Positions 25,922-35,003 of a stretch of 64,000 bases of DNA are shown piece by piece (positions within the stretch are counted from its first letter, which is position 1; each line of letters opens with the position of its first letter). Source of the stretch: Flavobacterium urocaniciphilum (GTDB lineage: Bacteria > Bacteroidota > Bacteroidia > Flavobacteriales > Flavobacteriaceae); contig NZ_FOEI01000003.1 in assembly GCF_900110615.1 (NCBI RefSeq), forward strand, positions 222,049 to 286,048. Reading direction: 5' to 3'. The notes under the pieces are model-generated. The model was not told where the DNA came from and did no database searches. It saw only the letters and a list, made by a program, of their open reading frames with translations. A program made the translations under genes and the position numbers.

Positions 25922-26791
25922 TTAAGGGATTTTTGTTCCAATACTTTCCGTCCAAATAGCGAACCAATCTTCCAATTCCAATTCAAAATTTTGAAGCACT
26001 TGTAAGGCTTTAATTCGTTCTATATTGGTTGTTCCAATAACGGGTGCAATTTTCGCCGGATGTTTTAAAATCCATGCTAACAACAAAATATCTTCCGGTA
26101 AATTGTATTTTAAAGTCAGTTTATTCAATAATTCTTTGATGCGAATGGTTTGCGGAATATCTTCTTTGTAAATGGAACCTAGCGGATTCCAAGCCATTGG
26201 TTTTATACAATGCAATTGCATGTAATCCAATTCGCCATTAACCATCGGTTGCAAATGTGTGGCCGAAAATTGTATTTGATTGTAAGTAACCGCTGTATGT
26301 TTTCGAATTAAATCGGTTTGAGCTGGAGTAAAATTAGACAAGCCAAAATGGTTGATTTTTCCAGAAATTTTTAATTCGGTAACCGCATCTGCAATGACTT
26401 CCGATCGCATGAGCGGACTCGGACGATGCAATAATAAAACATCTATATATTCGGTTTGGAGATTTTTCAAGGATTGTTCTACGCTCCAAATAATATATTC
26501 TTTACTATAATCGTAATGTTTGATGCCATAATCTCTTTCCTCACAAACATATTTAATACCACATTTAGTAATGAATTGCACTTTTTCTCTCGGAATACTC
26601 ATTTCTTTCCAAGCTTTTCCAAATTCAGCTTCGGTGGTATAGCCTCCGTAAATATCTGCATGATCAAACGTATGAATTTTTTCAGCCAAACAAATCTCAA
26701 TAAGATTTTGCATTGCTGCAGTATTGAAGCCTTTTCCCCAAGAGCCCCATTTCATAGTTCCGGCAATAAGTGATGAAGTTTGTATTGGCAT
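25922..26791 (-). CDS. Aldo/keto reductase (YdhF-like)
   Basis: 289 residues, a single TIM-barrel domain. The catalytic tetrad is readable: Asp and Tyr in FDHADIYGGYTTE (about 43-55), Lys in QFITKCGIKY (about 76), and His in DVLLLHRPSP (about 122). NADPH-binding elements appear as GLSNF and the C-terminal PVIGTTNIERIKAL. Length and motifs fit the YdhF/AKR subfamily of NADPH-dependent carbonyl reductases; the substrate is unknown. It is followed after three bases by the AlbA_2 gene on the same strand. Confidence 0.94.
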   Translation of the reverse strand: MPIQTSSLIAGTMKWGSWGKGFNTAAMQNLIEICLAEKIHTFDHADIYGGYTTEAEFGKAWKEMSIPREKVQFITKCGIKYVCEERDYGIKHYDYSKEYIIWSVEQSLKNLQTEYIDVLLLHRPSPLMRSEVIADAVTELKISGKINHFGLSNFTPAQTDLIRKHTAVTYNQIQFSATHLQPMVNGELDYMQLHCIKPMAWNPLGSIYKEDIPQTIRIKELLNKLTLKYNLPEDILLLAWILKHPAKIAPVIGTTNIERIKALQVLQNFELELEDWFAIWTESIGTKIP

Positions 26792-26958
26792 AGCAGTAAA
26801 ATTTTATTAAAAATAACAACATTTTCTTAAATATTCATTAAAAATTTATGTTTTACCTATAATTTAACGGACAATTAACAACAAAAAATAATTTATTCAG
26901 CCATCTTGCATTGTTAAAGTATTTTTTTAAAATTTACACTCAAATAAATCAAACCCAA

Positions 26959-27963
26959 ATGCAAGAAAATAATACAACCATAGATATAAGCGCCATTAAT
27001 GAAAAGATTGAAAGAGAAAGCGCATTTATTGATTTACTTACTTCTGAATTAAGCAAAGTTATCGTTGGACAGAAACCAATGATTGAACGTTTGTTAATTG
27101 GATTGTTAGGGCAAGGTCACGTTTTGCTTGAAGGTATGCCTGGTTTAGCGAAAACGTTAGTGATTAACACACTTTCTAAAGCCGTTCATGGTAGTTTTCA
27201 CAGAATTCAGTTTACACCCGATTTATTACCAGCCGATGTGGTTGGTACCATGGTGTATAATTTCAAAGAAAACGAATTCTCTGTAAAAAAAGGACCGATT
27301 TTCGCCAATTTTGTTTTAGCAGATGAGATTAACAGAGCGCCAGCTAAAGTGCAATCGGCATTGTTAGAAGCGATGCAAGAAAAACAAGTTACCATTGGTG
27401 AAACAACATACAAATTAGACAATCCATTTTTAGTTTTAGCCACGCAAAATCCAGTAGAGCAGGAGGGTACGTATCCGTTACCTGAAGCACAAGTCGACCG
27501 ATTTATGTTGAAAACGATTGTTGATTATCCGAAAATGGAAGAAGAGCAATTAATCATCCGTAATAGTTTAAAAGAAAGTGCGGCTACTATTAATCCAGTG
27601 GTAAGTTTAGCGCAAATTATTAAAGCTCAAGAAACAGTAAAAGAAGTATACATGGATGAGAAAATCGAAAAATATATTTTAGATATTGTTTTCGCTACGC
27701 GTTATCCAGAAAAATACCGATTAGAATCTTTAAAACCATTAATTAGTTTCGGAGCTTCGCCTCGTGGAAGTATCAATTTGGCTTTAGCAGCAAAATGTTA
27801 TGCTTTCATTAAACGTAGAGGTTATGTTATTCCTGAAGATGTTCGTGCTGTGGTTCACGATGTATTGCGTCACAGAATTGGAATTACGTATGAAGCTGAA
27901 GCGGAAAACATTACTTCAGAAGACATAATCAATAAAGTTTTAAATCAAGTTCAAGTACCGTAA
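26959..27963 (+). CDS. MoxR family AAA+ ATPase
   Basis: 334 residues from ATG 26959; an upstream ATG at 26911 would add 16 residues in a poor context. It has Walker A (EGMPGLAKT), Walker B with the DEINRAPAKVQSALLEAMQE signature, and sensor 1 in LATQNP, the classic MoxR set. MoxR ATPases act as chaperones for von Willebrand A-domain proteins, assembling metal- or complex-containing enzymes. It is the first gene of the Bat operon (MoxR, DUF58, BatD-like, BatA, BatB, BatD), and the VWA partners are encoded directly downstream. Confidence 0.96.
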   Translation: MQENNTTIDISAINEKIERESAFIDLLTSELSKVIVGQKPMIERLLIGLLGQGHVLLEGMPGLAKTLVINTLSKAVHGSFHRIQFTPDLLPADVVGTMVYNFKENEFSVKKGPIFANFVLADEINRAPAKVQSALLEAMQEKQVTIGETTYKLDNPFLVLATQNPVEQEGTYPLPEAQVDRFMLKTIVDYPKMEEEQLIIRNSLKESAATINPVVSLAQIIKAQETVKEVYMDEKIEKYILDIVFATRYPEKYRLESLKPLISFGASPRGSINLALAAKCYAFIKRRGYVIPEDVRAVVHDVLRHRIGITYEAEAENITSEDIINKVLNQVQVP

Positions 27964-28033
27964 TTCAGTTCTCGGTCTCAGTTCTCAGTTTTTAAGCTGA
28001 ATACTGCGACTGAATACTGCGACTGAAAACTAA
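27964..28033. repeat. Intergenic repeat family A, copy 2
   Basis: The moxR-DUF58 gap is filled by CAGTTCTCGGTCTCAG-type units and a perfect 13-bp tandem, CTGAATACTGCGA at 27997-28009 and 28010-28022, ending one base before the DUF58 start codon. CTGAATACTGCGACTG also occurs at 3828-3843. Confidence 0.75.
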
Positions 28034-28034
28034 A

Positions 28035-28901
28035 ATGGAGACCAAAGAATTACTTAAGAAAGTTAAGAAGATTGAGATTAAAACCCGAAGATTGAGCAAT
28101 CATATTTTCTCGGGACAATATCACACGTCTTTTAAAGGACGCGGTATGACTTTCTCTGAAGTGAGACAATACCAATATGGTGACGATTTTAGAGCGATTG
28201 ATTGGAATGTTTCTGCCCGAAATAATGAAGCTTTTGTAAAAATATTTGAAGAAGAACGCGAATTAACCATGATGCTTATGGTAGATTGTTCTGGTTCGCA
28301 GCATTTCGGAACTTCCGAACAAAACAAAAAAGAAATTATTACTGAAATTGCAGCTACTTTAGCGTTTTCGGCGACTCAAAATAACGACAAAATTGGGTTG
28401 ATTCTTTTTACAGATGAAATCGAATTATTCATTCCGCCTAAAAAAGGAAAATCGCACGTATTACGAATCATACGTGAACTAATAGAATTCCAACCGAAAA
28501 GTCAAAAAACCAATGTTTCTGTAGCTTTAGAGTTTTTATCTAGTGTTATAAAAAAACGTGCAATTGTATTTTTAATTTCCGATTTTATGACATCCGATTT
28601 TCAAAAACCTTTGCAAATCGCATCAAAAAAACATGATGTTACAGGAATTAGAATTTACGATGAACGCGAAAAAAGTTTGCCCAACGTTGGAATTATTCAA
28701 ATGCAAGATGCCGAAACAGGCGAATTGGTTTGGATTGACACGCAAACTCCAGCTACACGATTGGCATATGAAAAAAATTATACTTCTAAAGTGTCAACTT
28801 GCCAAAACATGTTTAGTAAATGTGCCGCTGGATTAGTAGAAACGGAAACAAATGAAAGTTACGTATCAAAATTATTAACTTATTTTAAAAGTAGAGCGTA
28901 A
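28035..28901 (+). CDS. DUF58 domain-containing VWA-like protein of the Bat operon
   Basis: 288 residues. RGMTFSEVRQYQYGDDFRAI followed by DWNVSARNNEAFVK is the DUF58 signature. It is followed by a VWA-like fold with a MIDAS-type DCSGSQ (about residues 94-99) and IVFLISDFMT. DUF58 proteins are the usual partner of MoxR ATPases. No membrane helix is visible, so it is probably cytosolic. The stop overlaps the start of the next gene by one base (TAATG), indicating coupled translation. Confidence 0.93.
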   Translation: METKELLKKVKKIEIKTRRLSNHIFSGQYHTSFKGRGMTFSEVRQYQYGDDFRAIDWNVSARNNEAFVKIFEEERELTMMLMVDCSGSQHFGTSEQNKKEIITEIAATLAFSATQNNDKIGLILFTDEIELFIPPKKGKSHVLRIIRELIEFQPKSQKTNVSVALEFLSSVIKKRAIVFLISDFMTSDFQKPLQIASKKHDVTGIRIYDEREKSLPNVGIIQMQDAETGELVWIDTQTPATRLAYEKNYTSKVSTCQNMFSKCAAGLVETETNESYVSKLLTYFKSRA

Positions 28902-30499
28902 TGAAAATCAGATTGTTATTTCTACTTGTTTTCTCTGTTGCTGTTGGGTATTCTCAAACAGTAGGAACTTCCGTATCCAAGAAAGAAATCAAAATTGGAG
29001 AACAAATTCAATTGACGTTAAAAACAAAAGTGAACGAAAAAGATTTAGTTGTTTTTCCCGATTTAGATTCCATAGGAAAATTGGAAGTTGTAGAATCTTT
29101 TCCGCCAGAAAAAACAAAGAAAGCCAATCAATTGGAATGGGTGAAAAAATACAATCTTACTCAATTTGATGCCGGAACTTATACAATCCCTTCTTTAGAA
29201 GTAGTAATCAATAAAAAGAAATTTCAAACTGAAAGCATAAAAATTTCAGTCGTTGATGTTGTGGTTGATACTACTAAACAAAAAATGCACGACATCAAAG
29301 AAGATGAAACCATTAGTTTAGAAAAAACGATTCAAAAACCAGAATTAACCGATAAAGAAGTTGTATTTGGCGCTTTATTAGCGGTTTTATTAGCGGTTTT
29401 GGTTTATTTTATTTTAAGATTGAAACATCGAAAAAATAAAAAATCGGAACAATATATTACACCGTATAACAAAGCATTTTTACAATTTTCTGAAGCAAAT
29501 GCAAGTTCAAATTCTAAAGAATACTATTCAAAGTTAACGCAAATAATAAAATCTTATTTTGAAAAAACATTGGAATTTTCGGCATTAGGAAGTACAACGG
29601 AACAATTTATTTTTAAGTTGAAAAACGCTGTGGAAGAAATGAAATTTGAAATTTCAAGTTCAACTATTTCACAAATTGAAACTTTGTTTACCAAAGCTGA
29701 TTTAGTAAAATTTGCAAAGATTTCGGTTTCAACTGAAGAACAAAATTCGGATAAAACAATTGCAGAAAACATCATCAATACGTTTCATACAACCTTGCCA
29801 ACTTCTGCCGAAGAACAACAAGTAACTTTGGCTAAACAACTTGAAGAACAACAACAGTTGAAATATAAAAACATTCGTCAAGGAGCGTTTTTGGCTACTT
29901 TTTTAGTAGCAATAACTTCGGTTGTTTTTTATTTTGGATGGGAAAATGTAAACAATTATTTCAAAGCTAAAATTAACGGAAAAGACGCCGAATATTACTT
30001 AAAAAACGAATGGATAGTTTCAGAATACGGTTTGCCAACTTTACAAGTGGAAACGCCAGAAATTTTAGTGCGAGATTCGGTAAGTTCACAAAATCCAATT
30101 GTAAAAAATATTTCGCAGTTTTCATGGCAAAAACCTTCAGAAAAATTATCGATTACGTTACAAACCATTGCTTTTAAAGATTCTATCAAAATTGATATTA
30201 AAGAAATTTTCAATGATGAGATTGGAACTTTAATGCAATTAAAAGCAAAAAACATTAAAACTACGGCAAGAAAATTTCAAAATGTAAAAAATCTTACCGG
30301 TGATATTTTAGAAGGAACCTATGAAATTGAAGATGGAAGTTCTACTAAACAAATGCGATTTTTAACGGTATTTATTTCGGATAGTTACGGATTACAAACA
30401 TTAAGAATCACGCATGATATTAACGATAAACACGCGAAAGGGTTCATTGATCGTATAACCAACAGTCTCGAACAAATAAACCTAGAAGAAGATGAGTAG
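28901..30499 (+). CDS. BatD-like membrane protein of the Bat operon
   Basis: 532 residues. A signal peptide (to about 18) is followed by a BatD-type immunoglobulin-like domain (about 20-120: KKEIKIGEQIQLTLKTKV). A transmembrane helix lies at about 157-172 (FGALLAVLLAVLVYFIL). A cytosolic helical domain (about 180-305) precedes a second helix (about 327-345) and a C-terminal extracytoplasmic domain. Its position between DUF58 and batA is usual in Bacteroidota Bat operons. It overlaps batA by eight bases. Its exact role is unknown. Confidence 0.8.
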   Translation: MKIRLLFLLVFSVAVGYSQTVGTSVSKKEIKIGEQIQLTLKTKVNEKDLVVFPDLDSIGKLEVVESFPPEKTKKANQLEWVKKYNLTQFDAGTYTIPSLEVVINKKKFQTESIKISVVDVVVDTTKQKMHDIKEDETISLEKTIQKPELTDKEVVFGALLAVLLAVLVYFILRLKHRKNKKSEQYITPYNKAFLQFSEANASSNSKEYYSKLTQIIKSYFEKTLEFSALGSTTEQFIFKLKNAVEEMKFEISSSTISQIETLFTKADLVKFAKISVSTEEQNSDKTIAENIINTFHTTLPTSAEEQQVTLAKQLEEQQQLKYKNIRQGAFLATFLVAITSVVFYFGWENVNNYFKAKINGKDAEYYLKNEWIVSEYGLPTLQVETPEILVRDSVSSQNPIVKNISQFSWQKPSEKLSITLQTIAFKDSIKIDIKEIFNDEIGTLMQLKAKNIKTTARKFQNVKNLTGDILEGTYEIEDGSSTKQMRFLTVFISDSYGLQTLRITHDINDKHAKGFIDRITNSLEQINLEEDE

Positions 30500-31493
30500 T
30501 AGTTTTATGCATCCGCACTTTTTATGGTTGTTATTGATTATTCCAATAGCGTTGTTTTGGCATTATTACATCAAAAACCAACAAGAAGTTGCGCTTAAAA
30601 TGAGTACAACAGAAGGTTTGTCGGCTCAGAAATCGTGGTTGATAAAAGTGCGTCCGTATTTGTTTCTATTGAAATTAGTAGCCATATGTTTTGTAATTGT
30701 AGCGTTGGCTCGACCAAGAAATACTCAAAAATCAAATTATACCGATAGTACGAACGGAATTGATATTGTAATTGCAACTGATGTTTCGGGAAGTATGTTG
30801 GCCACCGATTTTAAACCGAATAGGCTAGAAGCAATTAAACAAGTTGCCCAAACTTTTATTCAAAAAAGAGTTAATGACCGAATTGGATTAGTAGTTTATG
30901 CCGGTGAAAGTTATACACGAGTTCCAGTAACTTCTGATAAAAATATGTTGTTAAATTCCTTAAAAGAAGTACAATACAACGGAATGGTTTTACAAGATGG
31001 AACCGCTATTGGTATTGGTTTAGGTACTGCCATAAATCGTTTAAAAGACAGTAAAACGAAATCGAAAATTATCATTTTACTGACGGATGGTGTTAATAAT
31101 TTAGGAAGTTTAGATCCAATCTCAGCTGCTGAAATTGCCAAAGCATATGGTATCAAAGTGTATACAGTAGGAGTAGGAACAAATGGTACGGCAAATTTTC
31201 CTGTTTCAAAAGATGCAGATGGGAATATTATTTTTCAACCACAAAAAGTAGAAATTGACGAAAGTTTAATGCAAAATATAGCCCAAATAACGAACGGAAA
31301 ATATTTTAGAGCTACCGACAATAAAAAGTTAGAAGATATTTATAATGAAATTGATCAATTGGAAAAATCTAAAATTACAGAAAATAGATTCATGATGTTT
31401 GATGAGCAATTTCGCCCATGGTTGTTAATCGGATTGTTTTTCTTGGCTTTAGAAATGATTTTGAGTCGAACACTTTTTAAAAGCTTTATTTAA
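30492..31493 (+). CDS. batA: BatA, VWA-domain membrane protein
   Basis: 333 residues. Two N-terminal membrane helices (about 9-24 and 55-73) and one C-terminal helix (about 308-326) flank a VWA domain with the full MIDAS DVSGS (in ATDVSGSMLATDF, about 95) and the TDGVNNLG loop. BatA and BatB were described in Bacteroides as aerotolerance proteins, located at the inner membrane with the VWA domain exposed. One-base stop/start overlap (TAATG) with the next gene. Confidence 0.93.
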   Translation: MSSSFMHPHFLWLLLIIPIALFWHYYIKNQQEVALKMSTTEGLSAQKSWLIKVRPYLFLLKLVAICFVIVALARPRNTQKSNYTDSTNGIDIVIATDVSGSMLATDFKPNRLEAIKQVAQTFIQKRVNDRIGLVVYAGESYTRVPVTSDKNMLLNSLKEVQYNGMVLQDGTAIGIGLGTAINRLKDSKTKSKIIILLTDGVNNLGSLDPISAAEIAKAYGIKVYTVGVGTNGTANFPVSKDADGNIIFQPQKVEIDESLMQNIAQITNGKYFRATDNKKLEDIYNEIDQLEKSKITENRFMMFDEQFRPWLLIGLFFLALEMILSRTLFKSFI

Positions 31494-33208
31494 TGTTTGA
31501 ATTTGAAAATCCATATTATTTTATTTTGTTGTTACTGATTCCAATTGGTTTAGTAGCACAGAATTGGTATATCAAATGGCAAACAGATAAACAAGCTTTA
31601 TTTGGGAATGAAAAAACGCTTGAAAAGTTGATTTTAAACGGTTCGAAAAATAAACAACGCTTAAAATTCACCCTTAAAATTATGGCGATTTTCTTCATAG
31701 TTTTAGCGTTAGTCAACCCAAAATTGGGTTCAAAAGTTGAAACTGTTAAAGCTAAAGGTGTAGAAATCGTATTTGCTATTGATGTTTCGAAAAGTATGTT
31801 GTGTAAAGACATACAACCAAATCGATTAGAAAAAACCAAACAAATCATCACACAAGTTATCCATTCAATAGGAAGTGATAGAATAGGTATCGTGGCTTAT
31901 GCAGGAAGTGCTTATCCCGTTTTACCTATGACAACAGATTACGAATTGGCGAAAATGTTTACACAAAGTATCAATACCGATTTAATTTCTTCACAAGGAA
32001 CCGCTATTGAAAGTGCTGTTAAAACGAGTGTCGATTTCTTTGACAATCCTACTTCTGGAAAAGCGATTATTTTATTTTCAGACGGTGAAGATCATGAAAA
32101 TGCCAATTTTAATGTTTCGAAATTAACGAAAGAGAAAAACGTTAAAATAATTACAGTTGGTGTTGGAACTAAAAACGGTGGAAACATCGAATATTTAGAT
32201 GATTTCGGATTCAAACAAGTAAAAAAAGACATTGATGGTCAAATTGTAATTACGAAATTGAACGACGAAATATTGCAAAAAATTGCTTCAGAATCTAATG
32301 GAACATATATTTATGAAAACCAGATATCTAAAGCCGTTTCGGATATAAAAAACGCATTATCTAATGTTGAACAACAAGAATTTAAAGCACAACAATTGGC
32401 ACAAAAACAATCGCAATTTCAATGGTTTTTAGGAATTGCTTTGTTGTTATTGTTGGCCGACTTTTTTATGGTGAATCAGCATTTTAAAGGATTTCATGCA
32501 AAAGGCTTTTTCAAAAATAGAAGTTTTAACTTGTTTTTAGTATTTCTTTTATTTTCCGGAACTACTTTTGCACAAGAAAAGAAGACTGTTTCTCAAGAAA
32601 AAGAAAAGCAATTACGTATTGTAAAAGCTAAAGAAAAAGAACAAAAAGTAAAAGCAGAATACAATTTAGGAAATAAAATTTATAAGAATAAGAAGTATAG
32701 TGAGGCGATTACTAATTATAAAAATGCTTCCGAAATTGCCAAAACAACTTCTGAAAAACACAAAGCGTTTCACAATTTAGGAAATGCTTATATGCAAGAT
32801 AAAAATTATAAATCAGCTGTAGATGCGTATAAAAATGCGTTGAAAGCCAATCCAAATGATGAGAAAACAAGATATAATTTAGCTTTAGCTAAAGAAATGT
32901 TGAAAAAATATCCGCCAAAACCTAAGCCGAAGAAGAAAAATAAAGACAAAAAAAACGATCAGAAAAAAGAGAATAAAGACGACAAGAATAAAGATAAAGA
33001 CCAGAAAAATAAGTCAGAACAAGACAAAAAAGACGATAAACAAAAAGATAAAAATAAAGAAAAGGAAAAACAGCCTAAACCAAGCGCTAATAAGCAACGA
33101 ATGGATAATGTCTTAAAAGCAATTGGTAACGAAGAGAAAAAAGTTCAGGAAAAAGTAAACGCAAATAAAACGAAAACGCATACTACTGTAACAGAAAAAG
33201 ATTGGTAA
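31493..33208 (+). CDS. batB: BatB-BatC fusion: VWA domain plus TPR repeats
   Basis: 571 residues. Two N-terminal helices (about 9-24 and 58-76) precede a VWA domain with MIDAS DVSKS (AIDVSKSMLCKD, about 97) and FSDGEDHEN. A further helix (about 305-324) and a second hydrophobic segment (about 345-360) are followed by two TPR-type repeats (about 395-475). It ends in a very Lys/Asp-rich, low-complexity tail (about 480-555). The VWA part is BatB and the TPR part is what BatC encodes as a separate gene in Bacteroides, so this looks like a fusion. Confidence 0.92.
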   Translation: MFEFENPYYFILLLLIPIGLVAQNWYIKWQTDKQALFGNEKTLEKLILNGSKNKQRLKFTLKIMAIFFIVLALVNPKLGSKVETVKAKGVEIVFAIDVSKSMLCKDIQPNRLEKTKQIITQVIHSIGSDRIGIVAYAGSAYPVLPMTTDYELAKMFTQSINTDLISSQGTAIESAVKTSVDFFDNPTSGKAIILFSDGEDHENANFNVSKLTKEKNVKIITVGVGTKNGGNIEYLDDFGFKQVKKDIDGQIVITKLNDEILQKIASESNGTYIYENQISKAVSDIKNALSNVEQQEFKAQQLAQKQSQFQWFLGIALLLLLADFFMVNQHFKGFHAKGFFKNRSFNLFLVFLLFSGTTFAQEKKTVSQEKEKQLRIVKAKEKEQKVKAEYNLGNKIYKNKKYSEAITNYKNASEIAKTTSEKHKAFHNLGNAYMQDKNYKSAVDAYKNALKANPNDEKTRYNLALAKEMLKKYPPKPKPKKKNKDKKNDQKKENKDDKNKDKDQKNKSEQDKKDDKQKDKNKEKEKQPKPSANKQRMDNVLKAIGNEEKKVQEKVNANKTKTHTTVTEKDW

Positions 33209-33209
33209 A

Positions 33210-34940
33210 ATGAATGGGATTTTTAAAATAGTATTGACTTTAATTTTATTGCCTTTTTTAGCCTTAAGTCAGGTTAAATTAGAAGCTAAAATTGAGAAAT
33301 CGAACCTAAAAATGGGTGAAGTTACTCGAGTTAATTTTTATTTTAATGAAGAAGGTAGAAATTTTGTTCCACCAAGTTTTGCTGGGTTTAACAAAGGCGG
33401 ATCTTTTGAATCTACTAATGAAGTGTTGCATAATGGCGATTATTCTATACAGCAAGTGTATACGTTTTTAATTCAAGCCGCTAAACCAGGAAAAATTACC
33501 ATTTCACCCGCAAACATTCGATTTGATGGAAAAATTTATTCCTCAAAACCTATTGTAGTTTCTGTTTCAAAAGAGAAAGCTGTAGATGCTATTCAAAGAC
33601 AAAATCCACCTCAAGTTCCAAAACCAAACACAGCGAATAAAACAATAACCGGTGCCAATAATTTAATTTTTGTTGATGTAGAAGTCAACAAAACTACTGC
33701 ATTTGTAAACGAACCTGTTGAGGTAAATTACCGTATTTATTTAGCCCCAAGTTTAGAAGCAGATTTAAATAAACCAATTGCGCCGAAATACAATAATTTT
33801 TGGAGTCAAACTGAAAACATTCAAGGTGGTTGGGAACGTTCAGTGGTGAATAACAGAGTTTTTAAATCGAAAATTTTTAAACGAACAATTTTATATCCTC
33901 AAAAAACAGGAAAATTAGAAATTTCTCCTATAAATCTCGATTTAAACATCAGTTATCCTACGGGTGATTTTGATTTTTTTGGTGAACCAGAATACAGTGT
34001 GGCACGTAGAGAAATCGTTTCAAATACCAAATACATTCAAGTAAATCCGTTGCCAGAAAAAGGAAAACCAGACAATTTTACGGGTGCGGTTGGTAATTTT
34101 CAATTCGATGTAAATGTTCAGAAGAATGAATTAAAAACCGGACAATCCTTACAATTAGATTTTATCGTTTCAGGAAATGGAAATCTAAAATTATTTGAAA
34201 TTCCGAAACCTAATTTACCGGCTAATTTTGAAATTTTCGAGCCGAAACATCAAGAATTCATCAATGAAAACATGAACGGGATTTCGGGTAAAATAATGGA
34301 TAGTTACACGGTAATTCCACAATTAAAAGGAAATTTCAAACTGCAACCACAACAGTTTTCGTATTTTGATGTGGATTCAAAATCATACAAAACAATAACT
34401 TCTGAAAGTGTTGATTTAAATGTGTTACAAGGAGAAAATCAGGCCAACTTAACCACACTTCCAAAAAATAAAAAACATCCAAAAGAAGAATTAAAAGAAG
34501 ATAAATCTGGTTTTGAATTTACATTCACTCATTTTATCGGATTGGTTTCTGTTACCGGTTTAGCGCTATTGTTTTTTACTTTGAAAAGAAATAAAAAACC
34601 TGTAGAAGAAACTATTGAGACAGAAGTAAAACAGGATAAAAAAGAGTTTTCAGTTACTGAAATTCAAGAATTTCTAACGAATAAAGAGTTGTTTTATCAA
34701 AAAATGGAAATGAAAATGTATGAGTTTTTAGCACACAAATTCTCCTTAGAACGCGCTGCTGTAAATAAAGAAAACATCATACAAAAATTCCAAGAAGCTT
34801 CCATATCAACAGAAAACACTAGCGATTTTGTCGGATTGCTTCAAAATTGTGAAAAAGCGAGATACATGCCAACTTCTGATGCGAATATGCAATCTGATTT
34901 TGAAAAATTACAACATCTTGTAAAAGTTATTAATGCTTAA
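33210..34940 (+). CDS. batD: BatD, oxygen-tolerance protein
   Basis: 576 residues. A signal peptide ends at FLALSQ. Several immunoglobulin-like BatD strands follow: VRVNFYFNEEGRNFVPPSF, VFVNEPVEVNYRIYLAPS-like segments, and LKTGQSLQLDFIVSGNGNLK. A membrane helix is at about 440-458, and the cytosolic C-terminal part is helical. This layout (extracytoplasmic Ig domains, one late membrane helix) is BatD. It closes the operon after a one-base gap; no clear terminator follows. Confidence 0.92.
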   Translation: MNGIFKIVLTLILLPFLALSQVKLEAKIEKSNLKMGEVTRVNFYFNEEGRNFVPPSFAGFNKGGSFESTNEVLHNGDYSIQQVYTFLIQAAKPGKITISPANIRFDGKIYSSKPIVVSVSKEKAVDAIQRQNPPQVPKPNTANKTITGANNLIFVDVEVNKTTAFVNEPVEVNYRIYLAPSLEADLNKPIAPKYNNFWSQTENIQGGWERSVVNNRVFKSKIFKRTILYPQKTGKLEISPINLDLNISYPTGDFDFFGEPEYSVARREIVSNTKYIQVNPLPEKGKPDNFTGAVGNFQFDVNVQKNELKTGQSLQLDFIVSGNGNLKLFEIPKPNLPANFEIFEPKHQEFINENMNGISGKIMDSYTVIPQLKGNFKLQPQQFSYFDVDSKSYKTITSESVDLNVLQGENQANLTTLPKNKKHPKEELKEDKSGFEFTFTHFIGLVSVTGLALLFFTLKRNKKPVEETIETEVKQDKKEFSVTEIQEFLTNKELFYQKMEMKMYEFLAHKFSLERAAVNKENIIQKFQEASISTENTSDFVGLLQNCEKARYMPTSDANMQSDFEKLQHLVKVINA

Positions 34941-34972
34941 ACCCAATAAATTACAGATATTTACGTTTATTG

Positions 34973-34980
34973 TATATTTG
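34973..34980 (+). promoter_or_regulatory. porZ -7 box, TATATTTG
   Basis: TATATTTG matches TAnnTTTG and lies 23 bases upstream of the start at 35004. No TTG at the right spacing was seen. Confidence 0.55.
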
Positions 34981-35003
34981 TAATTCACTTAGATTGCTTA
35001 TAA

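Noticed and set aside
24788..26791. AlbA_2 plus aldo/keto reductase pair as a defence system
   Set aside because: No nuclease, helicase or other effector partner is adjacent and the reductase is an ordinary metabolic type, so the evidence is too thin.
27997..28022. Short direct repeats as a CRISPR array
   Set aside because: The units are only 13 bp, without spacers, and no cas gene is nearby.
26959..34940. MoxR-VWA genes as a novel anti-phage system
   Set aside because: Gene order and domains match the known Bat operon of Bacteroidota, so there is no need to invoke a new system.
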